A stretch of 64,000 nt of DNA from an uncultured bacterium (GTDB lineage: Bacteria > Verrucomicrobiota > Lentisphaeria > Oligosphaerales > Oligosphaeraceae), in NCBI GenBank assembly GCA_902776645.1, contig CACYQT010000004.1, forward strand, positions 124,001-188,000, given 5' to 3'. The position numbers were made by a program, and so were the translations under genes. Below the pieces are notes generated by a model, which saw nothing but the letters and a program-made list of their open reading frames with translations, was not told the origin of the DNA and made no database searches. Position 1 is the stretch's first letter, and each line of letters opens with the position of its first letter. Positions 17,007 to 25,719 of the stretch are shown here, piece by piece.

Positions 17007-18164
17007 ATGACCACCGATACTTTCCACGACGACACCTCCATCATCCAGTCGCAGCTTGACCAACGCGGCTTGGTCTTCATCACCGAAGCGCGCACCTATC
17101 TCATCAGCCGCACGCTCATCATCCGTTCCCATACGCGACTCGTTTCCGCGCCAGGCGTCGTCTTCCGAGCCGCCCCGAACTCGCGTTGCGCACTCATTGA
17201 AAATGAACATTTTGCGACAGCCGGACGTGATGAAGACATCCATATCGAAGGCGGCGTGTGGGACGGAAACTGCGACGAAATGGGCCTTGACGCCTTCGAA
17301 GAAACCGCCGACTACAACCGCCTCGGCTTCGCCTACGATCCCGCTGTCTTCAAAGGAAAACTCATCCGCTTCGCCCACATCGACAATATTTCATTGGAGA
17401 AAATGACCGTCAAGGATCCTGTCAGCTACGGCATCCAGATCGCGGACACGCGCCATTTCATCACACGCGACATCATTTTCGACTACAACCACCATTTCGG
17501 CACCACCGACGGCGTCCACATCAACGGCCCCGCCGAGTTCGGCCTCATCGAAAACATCATGGGCACCACCAACGACGACATGGTTTCGCTAACGACTGTC
17601 GATGAAGCACATGCGGAAGTGACACGAGGTCCCATCAAGAACGTCGAAATCCGCAACATCTCCGCGACGGACGGCTATTCGGGCGTCCGCATCCTCTCTT
17701 GCGGCGAACCGTTGCTCCATGTCCGCGTCAGCGGCGTCTATGGCAGCTACCGCCACAACGCCGTGCTCGTCTCGCAGCACAATGTCCACAAAGGCGAGCC
17801 TGTCTGGATGGACGACATCGCCATCGAACACGTCCATGCCCACAAGAGCAACCTCCGTCTGCAGCCGCCATGCCATAACCGTTGGGAAAAGAACGCCATC
17901 GAGACACTGTCCATCGTCTGGTTCGCATTCGGAAGCCGCGTCGGAAACGCCATCGTCCGTGATATTTACCGCTACGAAGACACGGAAACGGACGGACCGT
18001 TGGTCAGACTGGACAAAGACGTCCAGATCGACCGTCTCGTCATGGAAAACATCTCGCAAACCTGCCGCGACGGCATCAATCCGCCGTTGATCGACAACCA
18101 GGCGACCATCAAGACGCTGCTGACATCCTGCATACAGGATGAAGCTTCGCCGTCCGCCCTCTGA
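17007..18164 (+). CDS. GH28-like right-handed beta-helix protein
   Basis: A 385-residue protein with repeated beta-helix turns. GGVWDGNCDEMG, GIQIADTRHFITRDI, TTDGVHINGP and GTTNDDMVSL correspond to the pattern seen in polygalacturonase-like GH28 proteins, where aspartates in NTDG and GDD-type motifs are catalytic; here they appear as TTDG and TNDD. No signal peptide is visible at this start (MTTDTFHDDTS), suggesting cytoplasmic action on imported oligosaccharides or a missed upstream start. Strand direction matches the preceding lipoprotein but a 57-bp gap and different base composition suggest independence. Confidence 0.72.
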   Translation: MTTDTFHDDTSIIQSQLDQRGLVFITEARTYLISRTLIIRSHTRLVSAPGVVFRAAPNSRCALIENEHFATAGRDEDIHIEGGVWDGNCDEMGLDAFEETADYNRLGFAYDPAVFKGKLIRFAHIDNISLEKMTVKDPVSYGIQIADTRHFITRDIIFDYNHHFGTTDGVHINGPAEFGLIENIMGTTNDDMVSLTTVDEAHAEVTRGPIKNVEIRNISATDGYSGVRILSCGEPLLHVRVSGVYGSYRHNAVLVSQHNVHKGEPVWMDDIAIEHVHAHKSNLRLQPPCHNRWEKNAIETLSIVWFAFGSRVGNAIVRDIYRYEDTETDGPLVRLDKDVQIDRLVMENISQTCRDGINPPLIDNQATIKTLLTSCIQDEASPSAL

Positions 18165-18193
18165 GAGACAATCCGTCTGGCGGATGCCGGTTG

Positions 18194-18847
18194 TCATTCC
18201 CTTTCATGATGTTTGTCCGTCTGCTGCGCTCCGGGCAGATGGAAATTGTAGCGGATGGCAAGAAGGCGGATGACCAAAACAAGCAGCGTCGTGACAATGA
18301 AGCAGGTGAAATCGGAGATCTCCAGCCATCCGTTTTTCTCCATCTTCAGCAACGCGATGTAGGCCAATCCACCGATGAGAGAAGCGGTTGCGTAGAAATT
18401 GTTCACGAGGACGGCGGGAATCCGCCGCGCCATCACATCGCGCAAAATGCCGCCGCCAACGGCGGAAAGCACGCCGCAGGTGGCGAGTCCGATCGGCCCA
18501 AGATGGTACAGATTCCCTTTCGCGACGCCCAACGCCGTGAACACGCCCAGCCCGAACGCGTCGCAGATGAGAATCACCTTCTGATGGTTTTCCAGCCGTT
18601 TGAAAAGAAAGAAGACGACAAGCCCCGTAATGATGCAAGCCGTCAGATAGATTTCATTCTGCAGAACGGCCACGGGCGTGGCGCCGATCACCGTGTCCCG
18701 CACGATGCCGCCGCCGACTCCGACCAGACATCCGAACACGATGACGCCGAGCATGTCAAGCCGTAGCTTCATGCCTGAAACGGCCCCCGTGATCGCAAAA
18801 ATCACCGTGCCGAGCAAATCCGCGAAAAACATGAATTGGTCTGACAT
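18194..18847 (-). CDS. TRIC/YicG-type (UPF0126) membrane channel protein
   Basis: About 217 residues from ATG 18847 (MSDQFMFFADLLGTVIFA); an upstream start is possible but weaker. It contains two homologous halves, each with a glycine-rich signature (GCLVGVGGGIVRDTVIG and GVLSAVGGGILRDVMARRIP), and seven predicted membrane helices. This is the layout of the UPF0126/TRIC family of trimeric cation channels. Physiological role in bacteria is poorly defined. It converges with the beta-helix gene; a small hairpin around 18168-18196 separates them. Confidence 0.9.
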   Translation of the reverse strand: MSDQFMFFADLLGTVIFAITGAVSGMKLRLDMLGVIVFGCLVGVGGGIVRDTVIGATPVAVLQNEIYLTACIITGLVVFFLFKRLENHQKVILICDAFGLGVFTALGVAKGNLYHLGPIGLATCGVLSAVGGGILRDVMARRIPAVLVNNFYATASLIGGLAYIALLKMEKNGWLEISDFTCFIVTTLLVLVIRLLAIRYNFHLPGAQQTDKHHERE

Positions 18848-19033
18848 CGCCTGTTGATCCTGACATCCTGCCGTACTGACTGACAACCATATATTATAAT
18901 GTACGTCTCATAACGAAATACGCAATAAAAGCCATGCCCATGCCGCATGGCTTCATTTATCCGCCGTCGAATTGACAACGCCATTTCATCGGCTATCATA
19001 AGACAACACGCGTCAACCCACCCGCCAACGATT

Positions 19034-19876
19034 ATGAAATTCTACCGCCATTGGATCAAATGCACACGAGACATCCCCCTGCCCGGAACAGACGGCAAGA
19101 TGTTTCCGATGTCCGTCTACGGCCATTCCAACATTTCGCCGGAAGACGCCAAAGCCAGCGGGCAGCGGCTGCTCGACGCCTTCGCCAAACGGATCGTATC
19201 CCAACTCTCTCCATGGGAATATGATAGGGACGACCGTCCCATCCGCGAAGAGACGCTTCTGGAGCTATCGTCACGAAACATCGTGACACGCAACCGCTAT
19301 GGCGCGGAAGTGCTCAATTCCACGCAGCTTGTGTTCATCGACGTGGACGGCGATCTTCCTTCCGGCAAAGGCTTTTTCGGATGGCTGGGCGGCCTGTTTT
19401 CGGATAAGTCGTCAGAAGACGCTGACGCAGAAGCACTTGCCCGTGTGGCAAGACTGGCCGAAAAGGCCGGCCATGCCCAAACGCATATCCGCGTCTATCG
19501 CACGAAGGCAGGTTACCGTCTGATGTTGCTAAATTGCGACACCGAAGGGAAATACAGCGGTGATCTGATGAAAGCCTTCCATGCGGATCCAACCTATGCG
19601 CGACTGTGCCGCATCCAGAACTGCTTCCGCGCACGTCTGACGCCCAAGCCATACCGTATCCGCCAGCGGAAAATCCGTTTCAATTTTCCGGAGACGGATG
19701 CGGAAGTTCTTGAAAAACAACATCAATGGCTGGCGGAATACAACGAAAAAATCACAACATTCGCGACATGCCGCTATATCGGCAGCCTCAACGGCCCCAA
19801 CGGAATCGCCGCAAACGACGCGGCCCGCTACCATGACGAACGGACGAATGCCATGACCAATTTGCCGTTGGCGTGA
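19034..19876 (+). CDS. Conserved protein of unknown function
   Basis: About 280 residues from ATG 19034 (MKFYRHWIKCTRDIPLPG); the upstream in-frame start adds sequence unlike protein. I recall an uncharacterised bacterial family with the same landmarks: an N-terminal RHWIK, NIVTRNRYGAEVLN, the acidic VFIDVDGD, RVYRTKAGYRLMLLN and LCRIQNCFRARLTPKPYR. The DVD acidic centre followed by a basic G-Y-R segment is reminiscent of archaeo-eukaryotic primase-like folds, but this is only a pattern similarity. No signal or membrane segment. A strong two-way terminator follows. Confidence 0.75.
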   Translation: MKFYRHWIKCTRDIPLPGTDGKMFPMSVYGHSNISPEDAKASGQRLLDAFAKRIVSQLSPWEYDRDDRPIREETLLELSSRNIVTRNRYGAEVLNSTQLVFIDVDGDLPSGKGFFGWLGGLFSDKSSEDADAEALARVARLAEKAGHAQTHIRVYRTKAGYRLMLLNCDTEGKYSGDLMKAFHADPTYARLCRIQNCFRARLTPKPYRIRQRKIRFNFPETDAEVLEKQHQWLAEYNEKITTFATCRYIGSLNGPNGIAANDAARYHDERTNAMTNLPLA

Positions 19877-19888
19877 CCGCCGCGATTC

Positions 19889-19929
19889 AAAAAAATCCAG
19901 AAGGCCGGAAAACAGCCTTCTGGATTTTT
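19889..19929. terminator. Bidirectional rho-independent terminator
   Basis: AAAAATCCAGAAGGC and GCCTTCTGGATTTTT form a perfect 15-bp stem including A and T runs, with the loop CGGAAAACA. It sits between two convergent genes and can serve both. Confidence 0.92.
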
Positions 19930-19954
19930 GATGCACTGATTTTTTAAGTGAAAA

Positions 19955-21016
19955 TCACTTCAGATATTTCGTATAGAATGCGGCGATGCGGTCGAAGGGA
20001 ATGATCTCCTTCTGATCATAAAGATCGCAATGGGAGGCACCTGGGACGATGACCAGTTCCTTGTTGCCGCCCTTCAGCATCTTGAAGGCGGTTTCGCCGA
20101 AATAGCGGGAATGGGCCTTTTCGCCATGCAGCACCATCACGGCGCTTTCAATTTCACCCGCGTAGGCGAGCAATTTGGCGTTCAGGAAGGACAGCGCGGA
20201 GGTCTTGTTCCAACCGTCGGTCGAATTCAACGAACGGGGATGATAGCCACGCGGCATCTTGTAATACGCATGGTAGTCTTTGATGAACTGCGGGGCGTCC
20301 GCCGGAAGCGGATCAATGACGCCGCCCGCCCGTTCGGGAACCTTCCCGAAATCGACACTGCGCTGCGCGTTGAGCGCACGGCGCGTCTTCTGACGGGCCG
20401 CCGCATTGTCGTCCATGTCATAGTAGCCGTTGGCGACGACGCGCGTCATGTCGTACATCGTGGAGGCGACAGTCGCCTTGACACGTGTGTCGATGGCGGC
20501 GGCGTTGATGGCCATGCCGCCCCAGCCGCAGACGCCGAGAATGCCAATATGTTCCGCATCAACGTCTTCGCGGGAAATCAGATAATCGACCGCCGCCTGG
20601 AAATCCTCCGTGTTGATGTCCGGGGAGGCGACATAGCGCGGCATGCCGCCGCTTTCGCCCGTGAACGACGGATCGAAGGCGATCGTCAGGAAACCGCGGT
20701 CCGCCAGTTCCTGCGCATAAAGTCCTGAGGACTGCTCTTTTACGGCGCCAAAGGGGCCCGACACGGCGATGGCCGCCAGACGCCCCGTCGCGCCTTTCGG
20801 CTTGTAGAGGTCCGCCGCCAGCGTGATGCCGAAGCGGTTCATGAACGTGACTTTGCTATGATCGACTTTGTCACTCAGCGGGAAGACTTTATCCCATTCC
20901 GTCGTCAGCGTGAGCTTTTGCGGATAGCTTCCGCTCTTAGAGCCGTTGATGTGGCAGCAGCCCGTGGCGACCGCGAGGGACATGGCGATTGTGGAGAAAA
21001 GGAAGAATCGTTTCAT
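19955..21016 (-). CDS. Alpha/beta hydrolase lipoprotein
   Basis: About 353 residues from ATG 21016 (MKRFFLFSTIAMSLAVATGCC); the upstream in-frame extension lacks an export signal. The lipobox VATGC suggests membrane anchoring. The hydrolase core has a nucleophile elbow Gly-Val-Cys-Gly-Trp-Gly-Gly with Cys in place of Ser, as in dienelactone-hydrolase-like (COG1073) proteins, and a late PGASHCDLYD carrying the catalytic His. Likely a carboxyl-ester hydrolase; substrate unknown. It is divergent from the LysR gene with about 520 bp of repeat-containing DNA between them. Confidence 0.82.
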   Translation of the reverse strand: MKRFFLFSTIAMSLAVATGCCHINGSKSGSYPQKLTLTTEWDKVFPLSDKVDHSKVTFMNRFGITLAADLYKPKGATGRLAAIAVSGPFGAVKEQSSGLYAQELADRGFLTIAFDPSFTGESGGMPRYVASPDINTEDFQAAVDYLISREDVDAEHIGILGVCGWGGMAINAAAIDTRVKATVASTMYDMTRVVANGYYDMDDNAAARQKTRRALNAQRSVDFGKVPERAGGVIDPLPADAPQFIKDYHAYYKMPRGYHPRSLNSTDGWNKTSALSFLNAKLLAYAGEIESAVMVLHGEKAHSRYFGETAFKMLKGGNKELVIVPGASHCDLYDQKEIIPFDRIAAFYTKYLK

Positions 21017-21172
21017 TTCATGGTCTCCTGTATGTTTGGGACGCCGTCGCATCCCGCGTTTTTCATCATGCCGGAAAGCCGTCGCCTCCGTGCTACTATC
21101 ATTCATTTTCTTGTTTTTCCGAAAGGATTTTCTCTAAAACTTAGAGCTTCCGCATGAGATTCTTAGCCTCTC
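21017..21172. other. Gene-free stretch before repeat copy A
   Basis: Upstream of the hydrolase gene. Contains the presumed hydrolase promoter region, but I see no distinct operator, hairpin or plausible reading frame. Confidence 0.4.
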
Positions 21173-21356
21173 GCGAAGCGATAACAACCGCCGTGCAGAC
21201 GGAGGCCATCTTGATCTTCAGCAATCCATCATGTTACGTCCACTAAAAACCTTCAGCACTTCGGCCGACGTCTGCGAGGCATTGATTGTATTATCAGTGT
21301 AATCCGTGTGATCTGTGGTTAAAAAATTTCGTGTTTTTTCGTGCCTTTCGTGGTTC
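21173..21356 (+). repeat. Repeat element R1, copy A
   Basis: First of three related 175-185 bp elements (others at 25451-25625 and 44611-44784). The order is GCGAAGCG, GCCGTGCAGACGGAGGCC, a variable 50-base loop, GGCCGACGTCTGCGAGGC, then a GTG-rich tail ending GTGCCTTTCGTGGTTC. The two arms pair except at two internal positions. It lies between divergent genes, so it is not simply a terminator. Further GTG/CCGTG words continue to about 21400. Confidence 0.85.
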
Positions 21357-21498
21357 CCATTCAATGGTTTGGTTGCTGCTTGACCATTCCGTGTTTTTCA
21401 ATCATCTCAACTGTCATGCCATTACTATATTTTTTATTTATGAAATAGCAAATACCTTGATTTTATATCATCCTATGCCTTGAAGGCATATCACAAGA

Positions 21499-21513
21499 CA
21501 ATATATTATATTG
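21499..21513. promoter_or_regulatory. Palindrome CAATATA-T-TATATTG before the LysR gene
   Basis: Perfect 7-bp arms, 27 bp upstream of the LysR start, where a promoter or autoregulatory site is expected. It resembles ACAATAT-AC-ATATTGT at 14823. It also contains TATATTATA, which could be a -10 element. Confidence 0.45.
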
Positions 21514-21539
21514 GTTTCAACCTCAAGGAGACGAACGAC

Positions 21540-22445
21540 ATGGAAATCAGAGTCTTGAAATATTTTCTGGCCGTCGCGCAGGAGGGCAGCCTCACGGCGG
21601 CGGCACGCCGCCTGGGCATTACACAGCCGACGCTGTCCCGCCAGCTGAAGGAACTGGAGGACGAACTCGGCCGGCAGCTCTATACGCGCGGCAGCCACCA
21701 TGTCTCGCTGACGGCCGACGGCCTGCTGCTCCGCAAGCGGGCGGAGGAAATTCTGGACATCGTCGGCAAGACGCGGACGGAACTCAAATCGGCCCATGAA
21801 ATTGCGGGGGACATCTATGTCGGCGGCGGAGAAAGCGAGGCTATGTCATTGCTGGCGAACGTCATCGGGATATTTCGGAAGAAGCATCCGAACGTGCGGT
21901 TCCATCTTTTCAGCGGCAACGCGGAGGACGTGATGGAACGGCTGGACCGCGGCCGGCTGGATTTCGGCGTCCTGATCCAGCCCGTGGACATTTCCAAATA
22001 CGACAGTCTGCCGCTTCCCGTAAAAGACACATGGGGGCTGCTAATGCGCAACGACCATCCGCTGACCGCCAAGACGGAAATCACGCCTGCGGACATGGAG
22101 GGGCTGACGCTTCTGATCTCCCGCCAGATTCTCAACCACGACGAATCGCAAAACCCTTGGCTGGAATGGATTGGCAAGACGGTTGACGAACTGGACATCG
22201 CCCTCACCTACAATCTTATTTTCAACGCCGCCCTGCTTGTGCGGGCAGGCGTCGGTTGCGCCGTCACGCTGGACAAACTTGTCAACGCCACCGCCCAGAG
22301 CGACCTCTGCTTCCGTCCGTTCCTCCCGCGGCTTGAATCCAGTCTGGACATCGTCTGGAAGAAACACCAGGTCTTTTCATCCGCCGCCGCCGCGTTTCTA
22401 GAAGAAATTCGAACAAGCCTAAGCCTTTATGGACAAGAGCAATAG
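21540..22445 (+). CDS. LysR-family transcriptional regulator
   Basis: A 301-residue regulator. The start ATG 21540 (MEIRVLKYFLAV) is fixed by AAGGAG at 21525-21530; a longer frame starts upstream of that site. The helix-turn-helix is in the first 60 residues (GSLTAAARRLGITQPTLSRQLKELEDELG). The remainder is a periplasmic-binding-protein-like effector domain (DIYVGGGESEAMSLLANV ...). LysR proteins often control divergent neighbours, so the alpha/beta hydrolase lipoprotein across the repeat region is a possible target. Inducer unknown. Confidence 0.93.
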   Translation: MEIRVLKYFLAVAQEGSLTAAARRLGITQPTLSRQLKELEDELGRQLYTRGSHHVSLTADGLLLRKRAEEILDIVGKTRTELKSAHEIAGDIYVGGGESEAMSLLANVIGIFRKKHPNVRFHLFSGNAEDVMERLDRGRLDFGVLIQPVDISKYDSLPLPVKDTWGLLMRNDHPLTAKTEITPADMEGLTLLISRQILNHDESQNPWLEWIGKTVDELDIALTYNLIFNAALLVRAGVGCAVTLDKLVNATAQSDLCFRPFLPRLESSLDIVWKKHQVFSSAAAAFLEEIRTSLSLYGQEQ

Positions 22446-22472
22446 GCCTTCTCATCCGCCGTTTTCGTCCCT

Positions 22473-24428
22473 TCATTCATCATCAAACAGACTGCCTTCC
22501 AACGCGTTGCGGACGACAAGAATGTATTTCGCCATGTCCAGCGGATCCACCGTGCGGCGCGGCGTCGTCTTGTCCGGCGTGCATTCGCATTCGCGGTAAC
22601 CGTGCAGACGAACGTTCATGGAACCGCGGCCGCCCGTCGCCATCGCAAGCGTCGTCGCGTAGTCCAGACTGGTGCTGACGGGAATCAACGCGTCCAGCGT
22701 GACACGTTCGCCGTCCGTCGTCGTTTCCAGCACTTCGCCGCGCATGAGATTGACATCGTTCATGACGCGACCGATGCAGTCTGCAGGAAGTCTAAATCGC
22801 GCTTTCAGAATCGGTTCCAGCAACTGGCTGCCGCCGTTGCGCAGGCCGTCCTGAATGCCGATGGGCGTCGCCACGACAAAATCCAGCGGATGCGTATGGA
22901 CCAGATGGTGGTTGCCGCCGATCAGCGTGATATGCACATCCGTCACCTCCCAGCCGAGCCGCCCCTGCTTCAACGCCAACGGCAACGCCTGCTCCACCTG
23001 ATGCTGATACCGCGCCATGATGTCCTTCACGGGAACTTTCGATTCGAACGTGACGCCGCTGCCGCGTGGCGCGGGTTCGATGAGAAAATCCATGATAGCC
23101 CAGCAGGGCTTCGGCATCGTGTAATCGACATGGCCGCGGGCGGCCTTCTGGATCGTCTCCTTGTAGATGACGGTCGGTTTCGCGAAGGTCGCCTTCAGCT
23201 CAAAACGTGTCCGCAGCACCTCTTCCAGAATCTCCAGCTGGACGGTTCCCATAACGCGCAAGTTCAACTGGTCCAATGTCTTGATGTAGTTCACCTGCAA
23301 CAGCGGATCTTCTTCGGAAAGCGTCTCGCAAGCCGTCCGCAAGGCGCGCATCTCCTCTGGTTTTTCCGGCAAAACCTGCACATTGATCAACGGCGAACGC
23401 AATTGGCCCGGCTGGACAGGGCGCGGCAGTTTCGCACGGTCGCCGAAGACATGGCCGATTTTCACATCGCCCAAACCATAGACGACGCCGACCTCCCCCG
23501 CCTGCAACGTCCCCAGATCGTCGCCATCGACGCCACGGATCTGCGTGATTTTCCGCTGATCCATTTTCTCCGCACCTGTCAGCAAATCAACACCTTGCGG
23601 AATGTCCAACGCCATTCGGTTCTCCAGACGGCCGCCGAACAACCGCACCCACAGGCCGCGCCCCATGACGCGATCCGTCATCGACGCAAACACGACGCCG
23701 CACAATTCATCGCCGCATGACGACGGCGGCGGCAGAAAATCCACGACGGCATCCAACAACGCCTCGACGCCTTCGTCCTTCAACGCGCTGCCGACATAGA
23801 CGGGATGACACTTCCCGCCACGGGCCCATCCGGCGACTTTCGCCATAAGCGTTTCCCTTGCAATGGTTTTCCCATCCAGATACGCCTCCATCAATTCATC
23901 ATCGTTGCCGCAGACATATTCCGTCAGTTCGGCTTCGTCCGACATCAAAACGACATCCGCCGTCAGCAGTTTGCGAATCTGCGCGACGGCTTCCGCCACA
24001 TCCGCGCCGATGCGGTCGATTTTGTTGATGAAGAAAATGACGGGAACATGCTGTTCATGAAGCGCATGGAACAGGACTTCCGTCTGCGGCTGGACGCCTT
24101 CCACGGCGTCCGCCAGCAGGACGGCGCCGTCCAACGCCCATAGCGACCGTTCGATTTCCGCAGAGAAATCCGTATGTCCAGGCGTGTCTATCAGATTGAT
24201 ATCCATGCCTTTCCATTGGAGACGGACGCATGTCGCCTTCACGGAGATGCCGCGCCGCCGTTCGATGGGCAGCGTGTCCGTATGGGCCGTCCCGTCATCG
24301 ACGCTTCCCGCCTGCGACACGGCCCCCGCATGGACGAGCATCCGCTCCGAAAGCGTCGTCTTGCCTGCGTCAACGTGGGCGAAGACGCCGATGTTCCGTA
24401 TGTTCATGTCTGTTTGTTTTTTGTTCAT
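22473..24428 (-). CDS. TetM-like ribosomal protection / EF-G-type GTPase
   Basis: A 651-residue translational GTPase. G motifs: AHVDAGKTT, RRGISVKA, DTPGHTDF, NKIDRIG and GSALKDEG. The N-terminal run GAVSQAGSVDDGTAHTDTLPIERRRG follows the pattern of the Tet(M)/Tet(O)/Tet(W) group rather than housekeeping EF-G, and the length is right for that group (about 640). These proteins remove tetracycline from ribosomes, but intrinsic relatives without clinical resistance are common. Start taken at ATG 24428; ATG 24407 is the alternative and aligns better with TetM N-termini. Base composition matches the rest of the window, arguing against very recent transfer. Confidence 0.85.
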   Translation of the reverse strand: MNKKQTDMNIRNIGVFAHVDAGKTTLSERMLVHAGAVSQAGSVDDGTAHTDTLPIERRRGISVKATCVRLQWKGMDINLIDTPGHTDFSAEIERSLWALDGAVLLADAVEGVQPQTEVLFHALHEQHVPVIFFINKIDRIGADVAEAVAQIRKLLTADVVLMSDEAELTEYVCGNDDELMEAYLDGKTIARETLMAKVAGWARGGKCHPVYVGSALKDEGVEALLDAVVDFLPPPSSCGDELCGVVFASMTDRVMGRGLWVRLFGGRLENRMALDIPQGVDLLTGAEKMDQRKITQIRGVDGDDLGTLQAGEVGVVYGLGDVKIGHVFGDRAKLPRPVQPGQLRSPLINVQVLPEKPEEMRALRTACETLSEEDPLLQVNYIKTLDQLNLRVMGTVQLEILEEVLRTRFELKATFAKPTVIYKETIQKAARGHVDYTMPKPCWAIMDFLIEPAPRGSGVTFESKVPVKDIMARYQHQVEQALPLALKQGRLGWEVTDVHITLIGGNHHLVHTHPLDFVVATPIGIQDGLRNGGSQLLEPILKARFRLPADCIGRVMNDVNLMRGEVLETTTDGERVTLDALIPVSTSLDYATTLAMATGGRGSMNVRLHGYRECECTPDKTTPRRTVDPLDMAKYILVVRNALEGSLFDDE

Positions 24429-24454
24429 CGAATTGCCTGCATGGTTTCTTTTTT

Positions 24455-24474
24455 ACAATATATTACATTATTGT
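24455..24474. promoter_or_regulatory. ACAATA-N8-TATTGT in a divergent promoter region
   Basis: AT-rich inverted repeat between the TetM-like gene and the TIM-barrel gene. It contains TATATTACATTAT and could hold -10 elements for both directions. It resembles the palindromes at 14823 and 21499 but has a longer spacer. Confidence 0.35.
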
Positions 24475-24522
24475 CGTTTATTCGAATGAAAACACGCGCC
24501 AATCCACGGAAAGGAAGAAAAA

Positions 24523-25383
24523 ATGAAGCTCAGCATCAATCTTGATTATGTCATGCATCGTCGTCAAGGCGGTGATCGCCCTCTTGAAGACGCCTTGAAA
24601 CTCTGCCGCGACGCAGGCATCAGGCATCTGGACTATCTGACGCCCATCAATGGCGAAGATTTTGAAGATCAGGCATATAGAGCGAAAAACATACTGGATT
24701 CGCTCGGCATGGTCGTCCACCAGACGCACTGCCCGTTCTTCCGCTACCAGGAGAACGGCCCCGAAATTTTCGCCGTGCAGTCCCTTCGCGCCGCGAAGGC
24801 CTCCGCGATTCTTGGCGCGAAGCACATGGTCCTCCACGCCGATGAATGGCCGCCGAAAGGCGAACCGTACAGCATCCACAAGGCGTTGAAATACAACTAC
24901 GAACTCATCGCGCCAGTCGTCGAGGAATGCCTGAGGCTCGGCGTCCATCCCGCCTTCGAAAATCTCTTCGACGAAAACGCCCGCCCGAAAGACACGGGTC
25001 GCGACCGCTACTGCGCCAACGCGGAGGAACTGCTCACGCTGATCGGCAAATTCAACGACGACCGCCTCGGCATCTGTCTGGACACAGGGCATGCCCACGT
25101 CGGCCACAAGGAGCATTTTCTGGGCTTCGTCAACGCCATCGCCGACTACGTGACCTGCACGCATGTCCATGACAACAAGAACCATGAGGACTCCCATCTG
25201 CCCGCCTTCCTCGGCACGATTCCGTTTGAGGAGGTCTTCGCTATCCTCAAGAAACACAACTATCAAGGCACTCTCAGCTGGGAGATGGTCTACGGCCGCC
25301 TGCCAGACGAACTCATGCCTGTTCTGCTGAATTATCTCGCCAAATGCGGCGAATATCTTGGATGCGAACTGCCATTCGCATAG
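24523..25383 (+). CDS. Sugar phosphate isomerase/epimerase-like TIM barrel
   Basis: A 286-residue AP-endonuclease-2-type barrel (xylose isomerase-like). Metal-binding pattern residues appear in HMVLHADEWP, HPAFENLFDE (Glu), GICLDTGHAHVGH and CTHVHDNKNHEDSH, followed by GTLSWEMVYGR. This set of His/Glu/Asp positions is typical of sugar isomerases and epimerases such as hydroxypyruvate isomerase or tagatose epimerase relatives. Strong GGAAAGGAAG ribosome site. Substrate unknown; the setting among carbohydrate genes fits. Confidence 0.85.
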   Translation: MKLSINLDYVMHRRQGGDRPLEDALKLCRDAGIRHLDYLTPINGEDFEDQAYRAKNILDSLGMVVHQTHCPFFRYQENGPEIFAVQSLRAAKASAILGAKHMVLHADEWPPKGEPYSIHKALKYNYELIAPVVEECLRLGVHPAFENLFDENARPKDTGRDRYCANAEELLTLIGKFNDDRLGICLDTGHAHVGHKEHFLGFVNAIADYVTCTHVHDNKNHEDSHLPAFLGTIPFEEVFAILKKHNYQGTLSWEMVYGRLPDELMPVLLNYLAKCGEYLGCELPFA

Positions 25384-25450
25384 CTAAAAGCTTAAAGCTT
25401 AAAGCTTAAAGCAAAATACCATAATTCAACTTGACATCACTTTCTCCAGC
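25384..25450. repeat. Short AAAGCTTA tandem array
   Basis: About three and a half copies of an 8-bp unit (AAAGCTTA) follow the stop codon of the TIM-barrel gene, then unique sequence leading into repeat element R1 copy B. Period 8 is shared with other arrays in this window. Confidence 0.6.
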
Positions 25451-25625
25451 GCGAAGCGCATCGAAACCGCCGAGCAGACGGAGGCCATCCAAATACATCA
25501 TCACTAAAGATTTATTTTCAGCAAACAAACTCTTCAGCACCATGGCCGACGTCTGCGAGGCTTCTGTTCTTTCCGTGTGTTCTGTGGACTGAATTTTCGT
25601 GTCTTTTCGTGCCTTTCGTGGTTCT
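25451..25625 (+). repeat. Repeat element R1, copy B
   Basis: Same order of blocks as at 21173: GCGAAGCGC, left arm GCCGAGCAGACGGAGGCCAT, right arm ATGGCCGACGTCTGCGAGGC (25542-25561), TTCTGTGGACTGAATTTTCG and GTGCCTTTCGTGGTTC. The 20-base arms pair at 16 positions; the four exceptions are two adjacent G.A/A.G oppositions at each of two sites. Located between two plus-strand genes, so it may be transcribed. Confidence 0.87.
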
Positions 25626-25719
25626 AAAACAGCGGAATTGTTTGCATCCTCCCGTTTATAAATTATGGTAAGTAGTTTGTGTTTTTCACCATCAACATTT
25701 TCCATAAAAAGGCATCATC

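Noticed and set aside
21173-21356. Insertion sequence
   Set aside because: The element is under 200 bp, has no transposase, and no clear target duplication; treated as a non-coding repeat.
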